A stretch of 64,000 nucleotides of DNA from Owenia fusiformis (lineage: Eukaryota > Annelida > Polychaeta > Sabellida > Oweniidae): contig CAIIXF020000002.1 in assembly GCA_903813345.2 (NCBI GenBank), forward strand, positions 25,124,455 through 25,188,454, read 5' to 3'. The translations under genes were made by a program, and so were the position numbers. This document shows, in pieces, positions 1 to 11,759 of the stretch (position 1 is the stretch's first letter; every line of letters starts with the position of its first letter). Below the pieces are notes generated by a model. It was not told where the DNA came from. It saw nothing but the letters and a program-made list of their open reading frames with translations, and did not search any database.

Positions 1-25
1 AAAATCCTATCTGAAAACAGATATA

Positions 26-878
26 CGAGGGGTGATCCAAAAGTCGTGGACGCCCCGCACTAACTTTGCTATTTTCAAATATAATTGCATGAAACTTTCA
101 GATAATAAAGATCAACATCTAAACAACTTTGTGTATAAGTTTCAACAGAAAATAATGTATTTTAGCTTTTTGGTAAAGATTTTTTAACACTGGGTCCCTG
201 CCACCCGGAACGGTATTTAAATATAGCAAATCACGTCACAACTGTTATAATATGGCAAATACTTTAGGTACGGGTGCACAACCTAACACCAGTCATTATA
301 TGAGAGAATTTCCGATTTTCAATCTGAGTGTCCTCTGCCATCATCATCTTCACATATAAAGACCTACTTTTCAACATATTTTCTACGAATTTGAACACAT
401 GTTTCATACCGCTTTACCAATGAATGTAAGACATTTATGAAACCGCCATTCCTTATGTGATACAAATACTGCTGGAGTGCCACTCTAAACCTCATCAAAT
501 GAGTAAAAAACATTTTCTTTCAGCCCTCCTTTCAACTTCAAGAAAAGGAAGAAAATCACACGGAGCCATATCTAGACTGTATCGTGCATATGGTAGCTGC
601 TAAAGGTCATGCTGTGGTCATGATCAAGACTTGTGAAACAAGTCAAACGACGGCAACATTTAAGGCTGAAAGTTGTCATGTATGAATACCGTTCCGGGTG
701 GCAGGGTCCCTATATTAAAAACTGTCTAGAAAACTACATAAAACATATCATTTCTCCATGAAATTAATACACAAAGTACTTAGGTTTTTGGTATATATTA
801 TTCTGAAGTTTAAAGTAATTTTTATCAAAAACCAACAAAATTAGAGCAGGGCGTCCAAGACTTTTGGATCACCCCTCG
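26..878. mobile_element. Mariner-type (IS630/Tc1-mariner) non-autonomous element
   Basis: The terminal inverted repeats start CGAGGGGTGATCCAAAAGTC on the left and end with the matching complement ...GATCACCCCTCG on the right. Both ends are flanked by TA (24-25 and 879-880), the target duplication typical of the Tc1/mariner superfamily. The terminal repeats are about 30 bp. No transposase frame is visible in the 853-bp interior, so it would have to be moved by a transposase encoded elsewhere. A related but distinct element with the same first bases lies at 44800-47434. Confidence 0.8.
193..710. mobile_element. Inverted-repeat element nested in the mariner MITE
   Basis: Inside the outer element, the sequence GGGTCCCTGCCACCCGGAAC near 193-212 recurs inverted near 688-710. 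The inverted repeat is about 24 bp and encloses about 470 bp without a coding frame. This looks like a second element inserted in the first. I could not define a clear target duplication, so an alternative is that these are subterminal repeats of the outer element. Confidence 0.5.
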
Positions 879-1384
879 TAAGTATATTTTATGAAACTAT
901 GTATTCTTTTTCAAATACTATTGTATTTGCCAATATTTACACAGAATAAAAAAAAGAAAAAAAATGTTTACTTCTTAAAAGTATTCAAACACAGGTCTCT
1001 TGCTTAGAGTACATGATAATGATTTTTGTTATTGGCATTGGAGCTCTAGTATAGTGCTATGCATTTTTCATCTAGCTTTGGTCACGGTTAGTTATGTCTA
1101 GTTAACCTTAATAGTATAGTAGGAACAAGGGGTTCCCATGCACCCATAAGGTGTGAATAAGTTACATACATTTTTGTAATCCCTAGGGTGTCTATTTAAT
1201 GAATCCATTTGTTAACATTGCCAACTAATGTCCCATAGTACTTTTATGGCGGCATTCAGTTACCATGGTTACGCATCTTTAGACATCTTACCTTGGTATC
1301 TTAAATCATTTGTAGCTCTGTCATTATTTGGTCTATAGAAATGATATTGGTACCAAATTAAACCTCGTTAAATTTCCAATAAAT

Positions 1385-1990
1385 TTATGATATTCAATTA
1401 TGCAAATTATCTAATTTGCATAAATTATGACGTCATCAATCTATTTTTGGTTCAGAATTTCCAACTATAGCAACGTATCTATTAGAACTGAGGCCGTATG
1501 GCAAAATTTCTGAAAGGTTTTGTCCTTTATTCTATTAGTAGAAGGTATAAGCAACATAAAAGTGAAAACAGATTCAAAATTGAATCAGTATTACGAAAGT
1601 TATGTAACTTTCGAGGCAGCTATCGTGAATGTCATTATTTGACAATAATATACATACGTCTTACCTTGGAGTCTTGAATCAATGTAGCTTCGCCATTATT
1701 TGGTCTATAGAGATGATATTGGTATCTGATTAAACCTTATTAAATTTACTATATGGTTACAATATTCAGTTATGCAAATTAGCTAATTTGCATTAATTGT
1801 GACGTCATCAATCCATTTTTGGTTCAGAATATCCTAGTATAGCAACATATCTATTAGAACTGAGGCCGTATGACAGAATGGGTCAGAATGTGTGCATAGT
1901 TTTGTCCCTTATTTGATGAGTGGAAGATATAAGCAACATTAAAGAGACAACAAATCTTCAAAATTGGATCAGAATTAACAAAATTATCCA
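1385..1990. repeat. Diverged direct duplication inside the left palindrome arm
   Basis: Two copies about 355 bp apart (near 1385-1640 and 1740-2000) share a block with a palindrome of the type GCAAATTAGCTAATTTGCAT, then TGACGTCATCAAT, then TTAGAACTGAGGCCGTATG. The mirror of this duplication is in the right arm (about 4620-5230). TGACGTCA is a perfect CRE-type site and ATTTGCAT a POU octamer. Their presence in every copy is seen; any regulatory role is inference. Confidence 0.7.
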
Positions 1991-2547
1991 GCTTTGGAAG
2001 CAGCTACTGTGAACGTCATTGTTTGACAATTATAAAAAAATATTAAATTAACAAAAAAGTAACAACCATAGTTGTTTCAATCTTATTGAGTAAAAATGTG
2101 CATGTATTGAACTGAACTAATAAGTATGTGGAAAGGTTACATGCATTTTGACTATCATTCACAGGGGTCAAAACGGTTATCTCGACCCTGTATATTAAAG
2201 ATCCAATTTTATAATTTACCATGCACTTTCAATGATTCATATAAATAGTATACATATAGTCTTAAAGCATCTGAAGTATATAGCATGATTAGAAGTGAAG
2301 ATGATTCATCATATGGTTTATGTAATATTTCTAACATTACAGATGCTATGGTAACATCACTTGATAATGAGGTTTTTACATTTCACGTTCTTAATGAGTT
2401 AAAAGGAAGTTTTTCTCCCGTGCTTTAGGGATAAATAGTCGCATGAATTTGTTTAGAAAAATTATAACTTAATTAATTTAACCCCCCTTGACAGCCCCAT
2501 ATTTGAAGATTTTGGTGAAACCTGGCAAAATACATTAATTATTAGGT

Positions 2548-4072
2548 TCCAGAAGCCCCCAGAAGCTATATGATGGCCCCAAGAATCTATACAGGGGCCC
2601 CAAGTGGCCCCCAGAAGCTATACTGCGCTCCCCAGAAGCTATATGTTGGCCCCAAGAAGCTGAATAGTGGCCCCCAGGAGCTATACGGTGGCTCCCAGAA
2701 GCTATACAGGAAACTCTGTGGCCCCCAGGAGCTATACGGTGGCGCCCAGAAGCTATACAGGGGCCCCCAGTGGCCCCAAAAAGCTATACGGTGGCCCCCA
2801 GAAGCTATACAGGGGGCCCCAGAAGCTATACGATGGCCCCCAGAAGCTATACAAGGGCCCCCAGAAACTATACTATGGTCTCCAGAAGCTATATGGTGGC
2901 CCCCAGTGGCCCTCGGAAGCTATATGATGGCCTCCAGAAGCTAATTAGTGGCCCCCAGAAGCTATACAGTGCCCCCAGTAGCCCCTAGAAGCTATACGGT
3001 GGCCCCCAAAGCTATATGGTGGCCCATTGGGGGACACTGTATAGCTTCTGGAGGCCATCGTATAGCTTATGGGGGCTACCGTATAGTTTCTGCCGGCCCT
3101 TGCATAGCTTCTGGGGGCAAACGTATAGCTTCTGGGAGCCACTGGGGGCCCCTGTATAGCTTCTGGGGGCTACAGTACAGTTTCTGCAGGCCCTTGCATA
3201 GCTTCTGGGGGCCATCGTATAGCTTCTGGGAGCCACTGTGGGCCCCTTTATAGCTTCTGGGGGCCACTATATAGCTTTCGGGGCCACTGGGGGCCACCGT
3301 ATAGCTTCTAGGGGCTACTGGGGGGCCTTTTATAGCTTCTGGGAGCCATTGGGGGCCACCATATAGATTCTGGGGGCCATTGTGTAGCTTCTGGGAACCA
3401 CCATATAGCTCCTGAGGGTCACTATTTAGCTTCTTGGGGCCATCATATAGCCTATGAGGGCTACTGGGGACCACCGTATAGCTTCTAGGGGCTACTGGGG
3501 GCCCTTCACATCTTCTGGGAGCCATTGGGGGTCATCATATAGATTCTGGGGGCCATCATGTAGCTTTTTGGGGCTCCTGTATAGCTTCTGGGGGCCATCG
3601 TTTAGCTTCTTGGGGCCACTGGGGTCTCCTGTATAGCTTCTGGGAGCCACTGTATAGCTCCTGGGGGCCACTAATTAGCTTCTGGAGGCCATCATATAGC
3701 TTCCGAGGGCCACTGGGGGCCACCATATAGCTTCTGGAGACCATAGTATAGTTTCTGGGGGCCCTTGTATAGCTTCTGGGGGCCATCGTATAGCTTCTGG
3801 GGGCCCCTGTATAGCTTTTGGGGGCCACCGTATAGCTTTTTGGGGCCACTGGGGGCCCCTGTATAGCTTCTGGGCGCCACCGTATAGCTCCTGGGGGCCA
3901 CAGGGTTTCCTGTATAGCTTCTGGGAGCCACCGTATAGCTCCTGGGGGCCACTATTCAGCTTCTGGGGGCCAACATATAGCTTCTGGGGAGCACAGTATA
4001 GCTTCTGGGGGCCACTTGGGTCCCCTGTATAGATTCTTGGGGCCATCATATAGCTTCTGGGGGCTTCTGGAA
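2548..4072. repeat. 21-bp tandem array at the palindrome centre
   Basis: Units are built on CCCCAGAAGCTATAC plus about six variable bases. Units read on the plus strand from 2548 to about 3010 and on the minus strand from about 3018 to 4072. Because 21 is a multiple of three and units rarely contain stops, long open frames appear in several frames on both strands, translating to repeats such as MAPRSYT. These frames are by-products of the array, not evidence of proteins. Confidence 0.9.
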
Positions 4073-5829
4073 CCTAATAATTAATGTATTTTGCCAGGTT
4101 TCACCAAAATCTTCAAATATGGGGCTGTCAAGGGGGGTTAAATTAATTAAGTTATAATTTTTCTAAACAAATTCATGCGACTATCTATCCCTAAAGCACG
4201 GGAGAAAAACTTCCTTTTAACTCATTAAGAACGTGAAATGTAAAAACCTCATTATCAAGTGATGTTACCATAGCATCTGTAATGTTAGAAATATTACATA
4301 AACCATATGATGAATCATCTTCACTTCTAATCATGCTATATACTTCAGATGCTTTAAGACTATATGTATACTATTTATATGAATCATTGAAAGTGCATGG
4401 TAAATTATAAAATTGGATCTTTAATATACAGGGTCGAGATAACCGTTTTGACCCCTGTGAATGATAGTCAAAATGCATGTAACCTTTCCACATACTTATT
4501 AGTTCAGTTCAATACATGCACATTTTTACTCAATAAGATTGAAACAACTATGGTTGTTACTTTTTTGTTAATTTAATATTCTTTTTATAATTGTCAAACA
4601 ATGACGTTCACAGTAGCTGCTTCCAAAGCTGGATAATTTTGTTAATTCTGATCCAATTTTGAAGATTTGTTGTCTCTTTAATGTTGCTTATATCTTCCAC
4701 TCATCAAATAAGGGACAAAACTATGCACACATTCTGACCCATTCTGTCATACGGCCTCAGTTCTAATAGATATGTTGCTATACTAGGATATTCTGAACCA
4801 AAAATGGATTGATGACGTCACAATTAATGCAAATTAGCTAATTTGCATAACTGAATATTGTAACCATATAGTAAATTTAATAAGGTTTAATCAGATACCA
4901 ATATCATCTCTATAGACCAAATAATGGCGAAGCTACATTGATTCAAGACTCCAAGGTAAGACGTATGTATATTATTGTCAAATAATGACATTCACGATAG
5001 CTGCCTCGAAAGTTACATAACTTTCGTAATACTGATTCAATTTTGAATCTGTTTTCACTTTTATGTTGCTTATACCTTCTACTAATAGAATAAAGGACAA
5101 AACCTTTCAGAAATTTTGCCATACGGCCTCAGTTCTAATAGATACGTTGCTATAGTTGGAAATTCTGAACCAAAAATAGATTGATGACGTCATAATTTAT
5201 GCAAATTAGATAATTTGCATAATTGAATATCATAAATTTATTGGAAATTTAACGAGGTTTAATTTGGTACCAATATCATTTCTATAGACCAAATAATGAC
5301 AGAGCTACAAATGATTTAAGATACCAAGGTAAGATGTCTAAAGATGCGTAACCATGGTAACTGAATGCCGCCATAAAAGTACTATGGGACATTAGTTGGC
5401 AATGTTAACAAATGAATTCATTAAATAGACACCCTAGGGATTACAAAAATGTATGTAACTTATTCACACCTTATGGGTGCATGGGAACCCCTTGTTCCTA
5501 CTATACTATAACTAAATGTATAAATTAACTGAATGAGGATCATAACGAGAAAGTCTGAGCGGAAAAACGACAGGCCAAACGAATGGTCTAGAATTTCCAA
5601 AAATAAAATAAAATAACCAATACAATTTATTGAGGTCGTGCTTTTAGGGGATATGCTGATAGCTTATAACATTTTTACAATCGTCAACACGTTTTCTTTC
5701 CCAGGAATTAATCCATAGGAATCCACTAGACCTCTTAGTCTACTGAGATACAGTTTCTGGTAAAATACTAAATGCAGATGATCATGTTGCATATATCTAG
5801 ATATATAAAACGAAATAAATGAAGTATTA

Positions 5830-5877
5830 CTCAGACCATGGGCTCTCTCTTCCGGCGGTAGAGCCCATGCTCAGACC
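5830..5877. repeat. Short hairpin flanked by 8-bp direct repeats
   Basis: ATGGGCTCT (5838-5846) pairs with AGAGCCCAT (5860-5868) around a 13-base loop. CTCAGACC lies immediately on each side (5830-5837 and 5870-5877). The direct repeats resemble an 8-bp target duplication around a minimal palindrome, as could remain after a hAT-type insertion lost its interior. It is too short to be a convincing microRNA precursor. Confidence 0.5.
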
Positions 5878-6256
5878 CGTATTCAAGAAGAGGGAGTCTC
5901 GGGATGGGAGTTGAGCGACCCTCTCCCCCTGGCCAACATCAATTTAAAAATCATGTAGTTTTCACTTTTCAAGTGATCTTGATCAAAACTGACCCCCCCC
6001 CTTGACAAAAGCTAGCTACAGGCCTAGGCTTGTACTGACGTGATACAACATATGAGCAACCTTGGCTCAACCTTTTAGAGACACAGCTGGTTAGAAACAA
6101 CAATATGAAACAAGAAGCTGAAACAAGAAGCTCTTGTTCATCCCACTTAATTGGCATGTTTCGATGAACAAGGATTCAAAGAAGATATGGTTTTGTTAAT
6201 TGTACAATTACAATAAAATACAATATAACATGACATTGCTTGATCGACTTTAACGT

Positions 6257-6384
6257 TTATGATATGTAACAAATTGATGTATTTGGTAACGATTGTGTTT
6301 TTCGAATTTCGACGGGCAGTGTGGCATGTTCTGGAGACTGTGAGTCCATAGGAACTATGTCGAAAAATAGATGGCAGGGATAGT
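6257..6384 (-). other. Candidate terminal coding exon (weak)
   Basis: On the minus strand an acceptor-like TTTAAATAG at 6385 and upward is followed by an open frame of 42 codons including the stop, reading ...DIVPMDSQSPEHATLPVEIR... and ending in CYIS. The residue composition looks more like protein than most frames around it. It could be the last exon of the gene starting at 13756, but no intermediate exons were found and the linkage is a guess. Confidence 0.18.
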
Positions 6385-9300
6385 CTATTTAAAATCTTAA
6401 TGCCAGGCAAAGCAGAACGATGACGGGAATTGCGTCCGCTCTCCCAAAATTTATCGTGGCATCCTCTGCAGTTGACGATGACATCCGATGACAATTGTTT
6501 GTACACACTATATAGTATATTATCATTTCAATAAATCTAAATTCAGATATGAACTTTAGAGAACTTGCTTGTAGATGATTTCGAAAAAAGGTCAATGTGA
6601 AGCAAGTTGAAAAATACCTGTATTTGCCTTTTTACCTTCAATATATATGTTGCCATGGTAACAGATATTGGCAGAAATATGTTGTAATTCATTACATGTT
6701 TATATATTATGCTGACAGTAAAAAAATTGAAGTCAGTCTAAACAGTGCTTGTTATAGCTAACAGCCGACGCCGAACAACAAATAAATACTAATGTGTTCT
6801 ATTAAATGGCTCTTAAAGGGCTCACATCTATTTTTAGATGTTAAATCATAAAATTAGCAATTTCCTTGCCCATGGTCTTGAATGAATTTTCTACAGTGGA
6901 CGATCAAAATGATATCATAGATTGACAATTAAGTTAAAAATACTCACCTTATATTCTCCAATAAACTTGAAATGCGAGAGGAAGCAATTGATGCTCCCAG
7001 GCTTGATGTGGCAAACAACGATATTATGGCAAAGAGCAAACATTTCACCTTAACTGAACTCTGTCGTAAATTTAATGCATGGGATAATAATATACAGAAG
7101 TATACCTGTATTACATTGTGATGTTCCTAGCTTGAAATTAAATCAATGGAAGATTGTCAATCTAATGTCATCATTTGACAAGAAACTATCAATTATAGGA
7201 CGGATCGCAAAAAGCTCGCGCACGCATTGTTACACATTTTGTGGCGTAATCCAGAGGATCCTCGCTTTTAACATGATAGAATGTGACGTTTTTGAGAAAA
7301 ATGTATACACATGAAAATCCTTTCGTCCTCCACATTTACCTCTATATCTCAAAACATTTTAGACGAATAACTCTGATATCATATATATATTGTTAATGGG
7401 CTAGGAGCATCATAAAACACGAATCAATTGATATTTTAGGTGAAATAAATATACGTGTTGCTGTGCTTGAAAATAGGCGAATGGCGTAAATTAGCCCTAT
7501 TTTAATGAATTTTGAAAACCTTTCGTCCTCCACTTTTCCACATACAACAGAAAACACATACTTTTGTGAACAAAATCAACTAATTATTAATAAACTAGAG
7601 TTTAGGAGCAAAATAATCATGTATGATTTATTAAAAATTGATCTCGTATTTTTTGTTTAATGTACACCTGAAAAGTTGAAGGTACCAAAAAATGAGCAAA
7701 AAAGGTCGCTGTCAACAGATTCTATTTTTCAGACTCTATGACGTCACAATATGAGACGCTTACTAAAATTCATCCTTTGAAATAAAACTTCCATCTACCT
7801 TTATCAAGACGAAAAATAAGTATAATAGTCATATATTGTTTGAGTTATGAGCGTTTAAAGACGAAAAATAATTCAAAATGTAACGTGTCAACATGGGATA
7901 TTTGCCAGATGTTTTGGTAAAAAACTCTTTTTTAAAAACGAACGCGCAAAAAATGTGAACGGAGTGTAGTTGATCTAAAATCTTCATCGAAACAGCTTTA
8001 AAATGATATATAACTTTAATTAGAATATTATCTTATATTCCGGGGAATCAAAGTTACATTCACGCGATACCCTTAAAAAACAAATGCGCCACCTTTTTGC
8101 GACACGTCTAGGCATTTCAGAAACATAGCGCTCTGAGTAAGGCGACCGAGAGTCACAATTTACCTTTATCGAGTGTAATAGCCATTTCAAATCCATATAA
8201 ACCAGAAGATGTTGCGTTGGTATCTAGGATGCATTTATGTCAAAGAAAGACCAGACCTAAATTGTAATAATACTGAATATAAAGCCTGGAAAATAATGTG
8301 TTACCAAATGATGTAAATTTCAATGGAATAAAAAGTCTAACTTTTGTTATCCCTAGGATGAATTATTTTCTTCATCCTAGGTAATCCTAAGGTAACTTAC
8401 ATAGGTTCTTCAGTCATATCTGTACGAAAAGGCAAGTAATGAGATATCTTCTCGCAGCAACTAATCAAAATAAGAAGAAAATAGAAATCTGATTCAAACA
8501 TGTTCAAAAAGAAGGTCGCCAACTCAACGTTCAACTACAGGAAAGAACATCAAGGAAACATTAACGTAAATTGGGAAATTATCAATGAAATTATCAAAGC
8601 AAAAATAACTCATTCTTGTAAGTTTGCTAAGACCTTAGCAATAGAAATTCCATGTTTAAATGAAAGTCCTTTAGATAACATAAATATATCTGGCACACAC
8701 GCTTCATCTTGATTTTAATCGCATCAATGCTAGCGGATTTGATGTAGAAATATCAAAATCAACGAATACAAAAATAATTTGTTCCTAATTTCCAAGCAAG
8801 GCTAAATTACACAAATATAATGCATCAACTGATTAGTTTATATAATAATATATTCATCGTCGTTTTCCCCTGTCCCTCCAAATTTTAAGTTGAGTAAAAA
8901 CTGTTAAAAAGAATGGTGGAAAAGTGGAACACATTTCAAAGTTCCAAGATCAATTTATTTTAATTGACGTAATGTGATTAGAACTTTGAATTTCGAAGAA
9001 GTAGAACACAAGTCATGCATCCAAGTGGATTACTTAGCGGTATCAAATGTATCCCATTTACAAGGTTTAACTGTATGTGTAGTGACAGTAAATGTATACT
9101 GCCATTGTTTGTCTACGACGATTTAAGATATGACCTTTGAATAATACGTGTCATTTCATATTCATTGAAAAAGTACTAAATAACGGCTTGTATTGTTTTC
9201 TTATTCAAATGGCCCCTTTAATTCGATTTTTGATCCATCTTGCTCCCGTGGGAATCCCTATCATAAGCAGAATATATTAACGGAGATGAAAATATCATAC

Positions 9301-10320
9301 TGACCGAGGGCTTTAGGTATCAATTCTATTCTGCCTTGGTCAATGTCACACTGTAGCTATGAATTAAAACCACGTTCCCCCTGATTACATGGCCAATAAC
9401 CGATTTGTTACATCACTACGAGTTGTCTTTTTAACCTTGTAAATCTTTTTATTTCAGGTTTAGAAGGATTACAAAAAGTATCTGTCAACAAAAAACAACG
9501 CTGTCGCAATTGTTAAGTCTGATAAGTATCAATTCTATACCCCCTGGGGTGTCATAGCCTGTATAATGTTGTAATTTTTGTAATGAAAACTGAAATAAAT
9601 TATTTTGAAATTGAATTGAATTGAATTGATTCCAACTTACTGTTTCTTTCGGTATATTCAAGATCAAGGAATATTGCTCATTGTTTCATCTTGACGATAT
9701 CTGTTCAACTATTGTGTATAATATGAATGTTTTTTTAGTCTTATGACTTTGGTCTCTCAATTAGTTTTGTCTTTTTGGTTTCTTATGATATTTGTAATTA
9801 TTATAAATAACGGGGCTTAGACTGAATTCTTCAATGGTGTTAGGAGTGATTACCGTTTCTTTGTTTATATTTGACATAATATCAGTCTGGAAAACTGAGG
9901 TTTGTTTTCTCAAAATAGGCTGTACTTTTATTATTTTCTAACTGAAAATGGCACATTTCGGATCATTCACACTAGAACCATCCCGGTAGTAAAAGGGCAC
10001 ACTCATTAAACTGATGAGTTTCCGAAACACCTACCTGTTGGCACTGGTATTTCTATATCGCCTACATTTTTAGCTGATAATAGACAGTAAACTTTAATAT
10101 CAAACGATTAAATAGTCACAATTTATTAAAAACAGAAAATATTAATTACACTCATATCGCAAAGTGATTGTTTTATTCTAAAGATCCAAAATGATTTGAG
10201 TTGGCGTTTTGGAATTCTCATACCGTTGAATCTCTGAAAATGATAGGCATTGATTTTAAACAATAATAGAACTTAAACCAAAAATAACTGAATCATCACG
10301 CATTTATAATTCCAGAATTG

Positions 10321-10505
10321 CTACATTTACGTAGCCAATCTCTAACGGTATTATACGGTGCCGTTTTGGCTACGATACTGTATGGTACTGTACGGTACCG
10401 TAGACAGAAACGGTACCATACGGCAATGTGAATACGGTACAGCATCATACTCGAACGGTATACCGCATGGTACCATACTCTTCATGTACCGTACGGTATC
10501 GTGAT
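10321..10505. repeat. Degenerate ACGGTACCGT-rich palindromic repeats
   Basis: Short units of the type ACGGTACCGT, ATACGGTAC and CATGGTACC recur about a dozen times within 180 bases in both orientations, because the core is itself palindromic. No coding frame or known element is recognised. It may be a decayed simple palindromic repeat. Confidence 0.6.
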
Positions 10506-11759
10506 TTCAAAATAAGAATTGGGCGTGCAAATGAAGTATCTTGTGAAATAAGAGAATAGAAATATTTCTTGTTGCAAAATTGTGATAACATTTTATATTA
10601 CATCTTTTATTTTTACGTCTTATATCAAACAATGGAGAGGTTAAGCTAACGATGTTTTTCACAACGTAACCGTGAACGCAAAGTACAAAAATTAACAAAG
10701 GAATGTATCGAGCGCTCATAGTTTTATGCGCGCTTAGTCTACTTCAGATACTCTTTCAGCTTCAGAGTTTCGGGTTTAGAACGGGAGATTTGAATATTTG
10801 ACGTTGGGTCAACGGGAACCATTTTACTCGTGTCTATTGAACACTATGCTGTCAATTTTGATTTCGATGCACAGTTGAATTCTTGCTGAACACGATGGTG
10901 TATGTCATGCATGATTTAGCGCCAAAAACTTACGAAACGAGCTCGTTTAAAATATGTATTAGAAAACCAGCTATAAAACCGCATCAATGACATACTATAG
11001 AATCATTACACGCTATGGTGTAGTCTAAACAAACACTGGATTTGAACGGCTATTTATATGAGAAGGCTACATGAATTTGTATATGGTCGAGTGATACGTA
11101 CAGGTTCAGTTTCGATTATATATGCAAAGCTTAACCTCTCCAGTGATCACTCTGTAGCACTGACCGATTAATATACACTTTTATACTGTAGATGTTTTGA
11201 ATATAGATAAATAGAAAATTGAATTGGATCACAGAGAAGCAAAAGATAAATAGCCAACATCCAATCCATGTGATTAGTATCAAGATGCTGGAATTCAATT
11301 TCAATCCGTTTTGAGCTAATTTAGTGATAATACAACCATTTAATTGACCAAATAGATAGACTAAATTACATCACGACATTCAATTGAAAGAATCTCTTCT
11401 GGCCAGATGTGATTGCTTTTTCTGTTAATGCTTCAACACAGTGAGTGGCTATATTCCATGTGAGAGTATGGTTATCTGTTCTTAATGATGGTATCCGTAC
11501 ATGTACATAGCATAATTGACAGCTTGTAATGTGCTCAAACACGCATTCAAAACAACTTCAGACATGATCAGACTTGTTAAACATAACTCTCACAGAAAAT
11601 ACATCATTAGTTTGCAATGCATTGGTACTGTGATATCGATGTTCTGTCTAACCATCATCGGGCTGTTAGAACGACGTCCGTGTGAACATCGTCCTCTAAA
11701 TATTGATAATCCTCTGTTATAACTACATTTGCACCAACGTTTGGAATATTGAGAAATTG

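Larger units (their letters stand above)
1111..5509. repeat. 4.4-kb near-perfect palindrome (foldback-type element)
   Basis: The left arm (1111 to about 2980) reappears inverted as the right arm (about 3650 to 5509). Differences are few, for example one base in the ATTTAATGAATYCATTTG stretch and a small change near 2034/4572. The centre (about 2550-4070) is an array of 21-bp units that changes orientation near 3010. Outer ends match from ATAGTATAGTAGGAACAAGG inward; I see no convincing target duplication. Arms of about 1.86 kb this similar point to a young or gene-converted foldback element. A palindrome of this size can also be an assembly artefact. Confidence 0.85.
5510..10320. other. Gene-poor stretch
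   Basis: No gene can be supported with confidence. It holds a short hairpin at 5838-5869, a weak candidate minus-strand terminal exon at 6257-6384, and a diverged duplication of about 200 bp near 7310-7640 (both copies carry CCTTTCGTCCTCCAC). Short open frames here lack codon or domain support. Confidence 0.5.

Noticed and set aside
2570-4049. Several overlapping open frames of 60-149 codons with APRSYT/GPQKLY repeats on both strands
   Set aside because: They follow from a stop-poor 21-bp tandem repeat whose period is a multiple of three. The same repeats translate in several frames, and there is no start or splice context.
6147-6506. 119-codon minus-strand frame
   Set aside because: The alternative frame with a candidate acceptor (6257-6384) reads more protein-like; neither is supported enough to call a gene.
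6950-7075. Possible minus-strand signal-peptide exon (VKCLLFAIISLFATSSLGAS...) before a GTGAGT donor
   Set aside because: There is no ATG in that frame, and the neighbouring frame with an ATG gives an unconvincing peptide. No partner exon was found.
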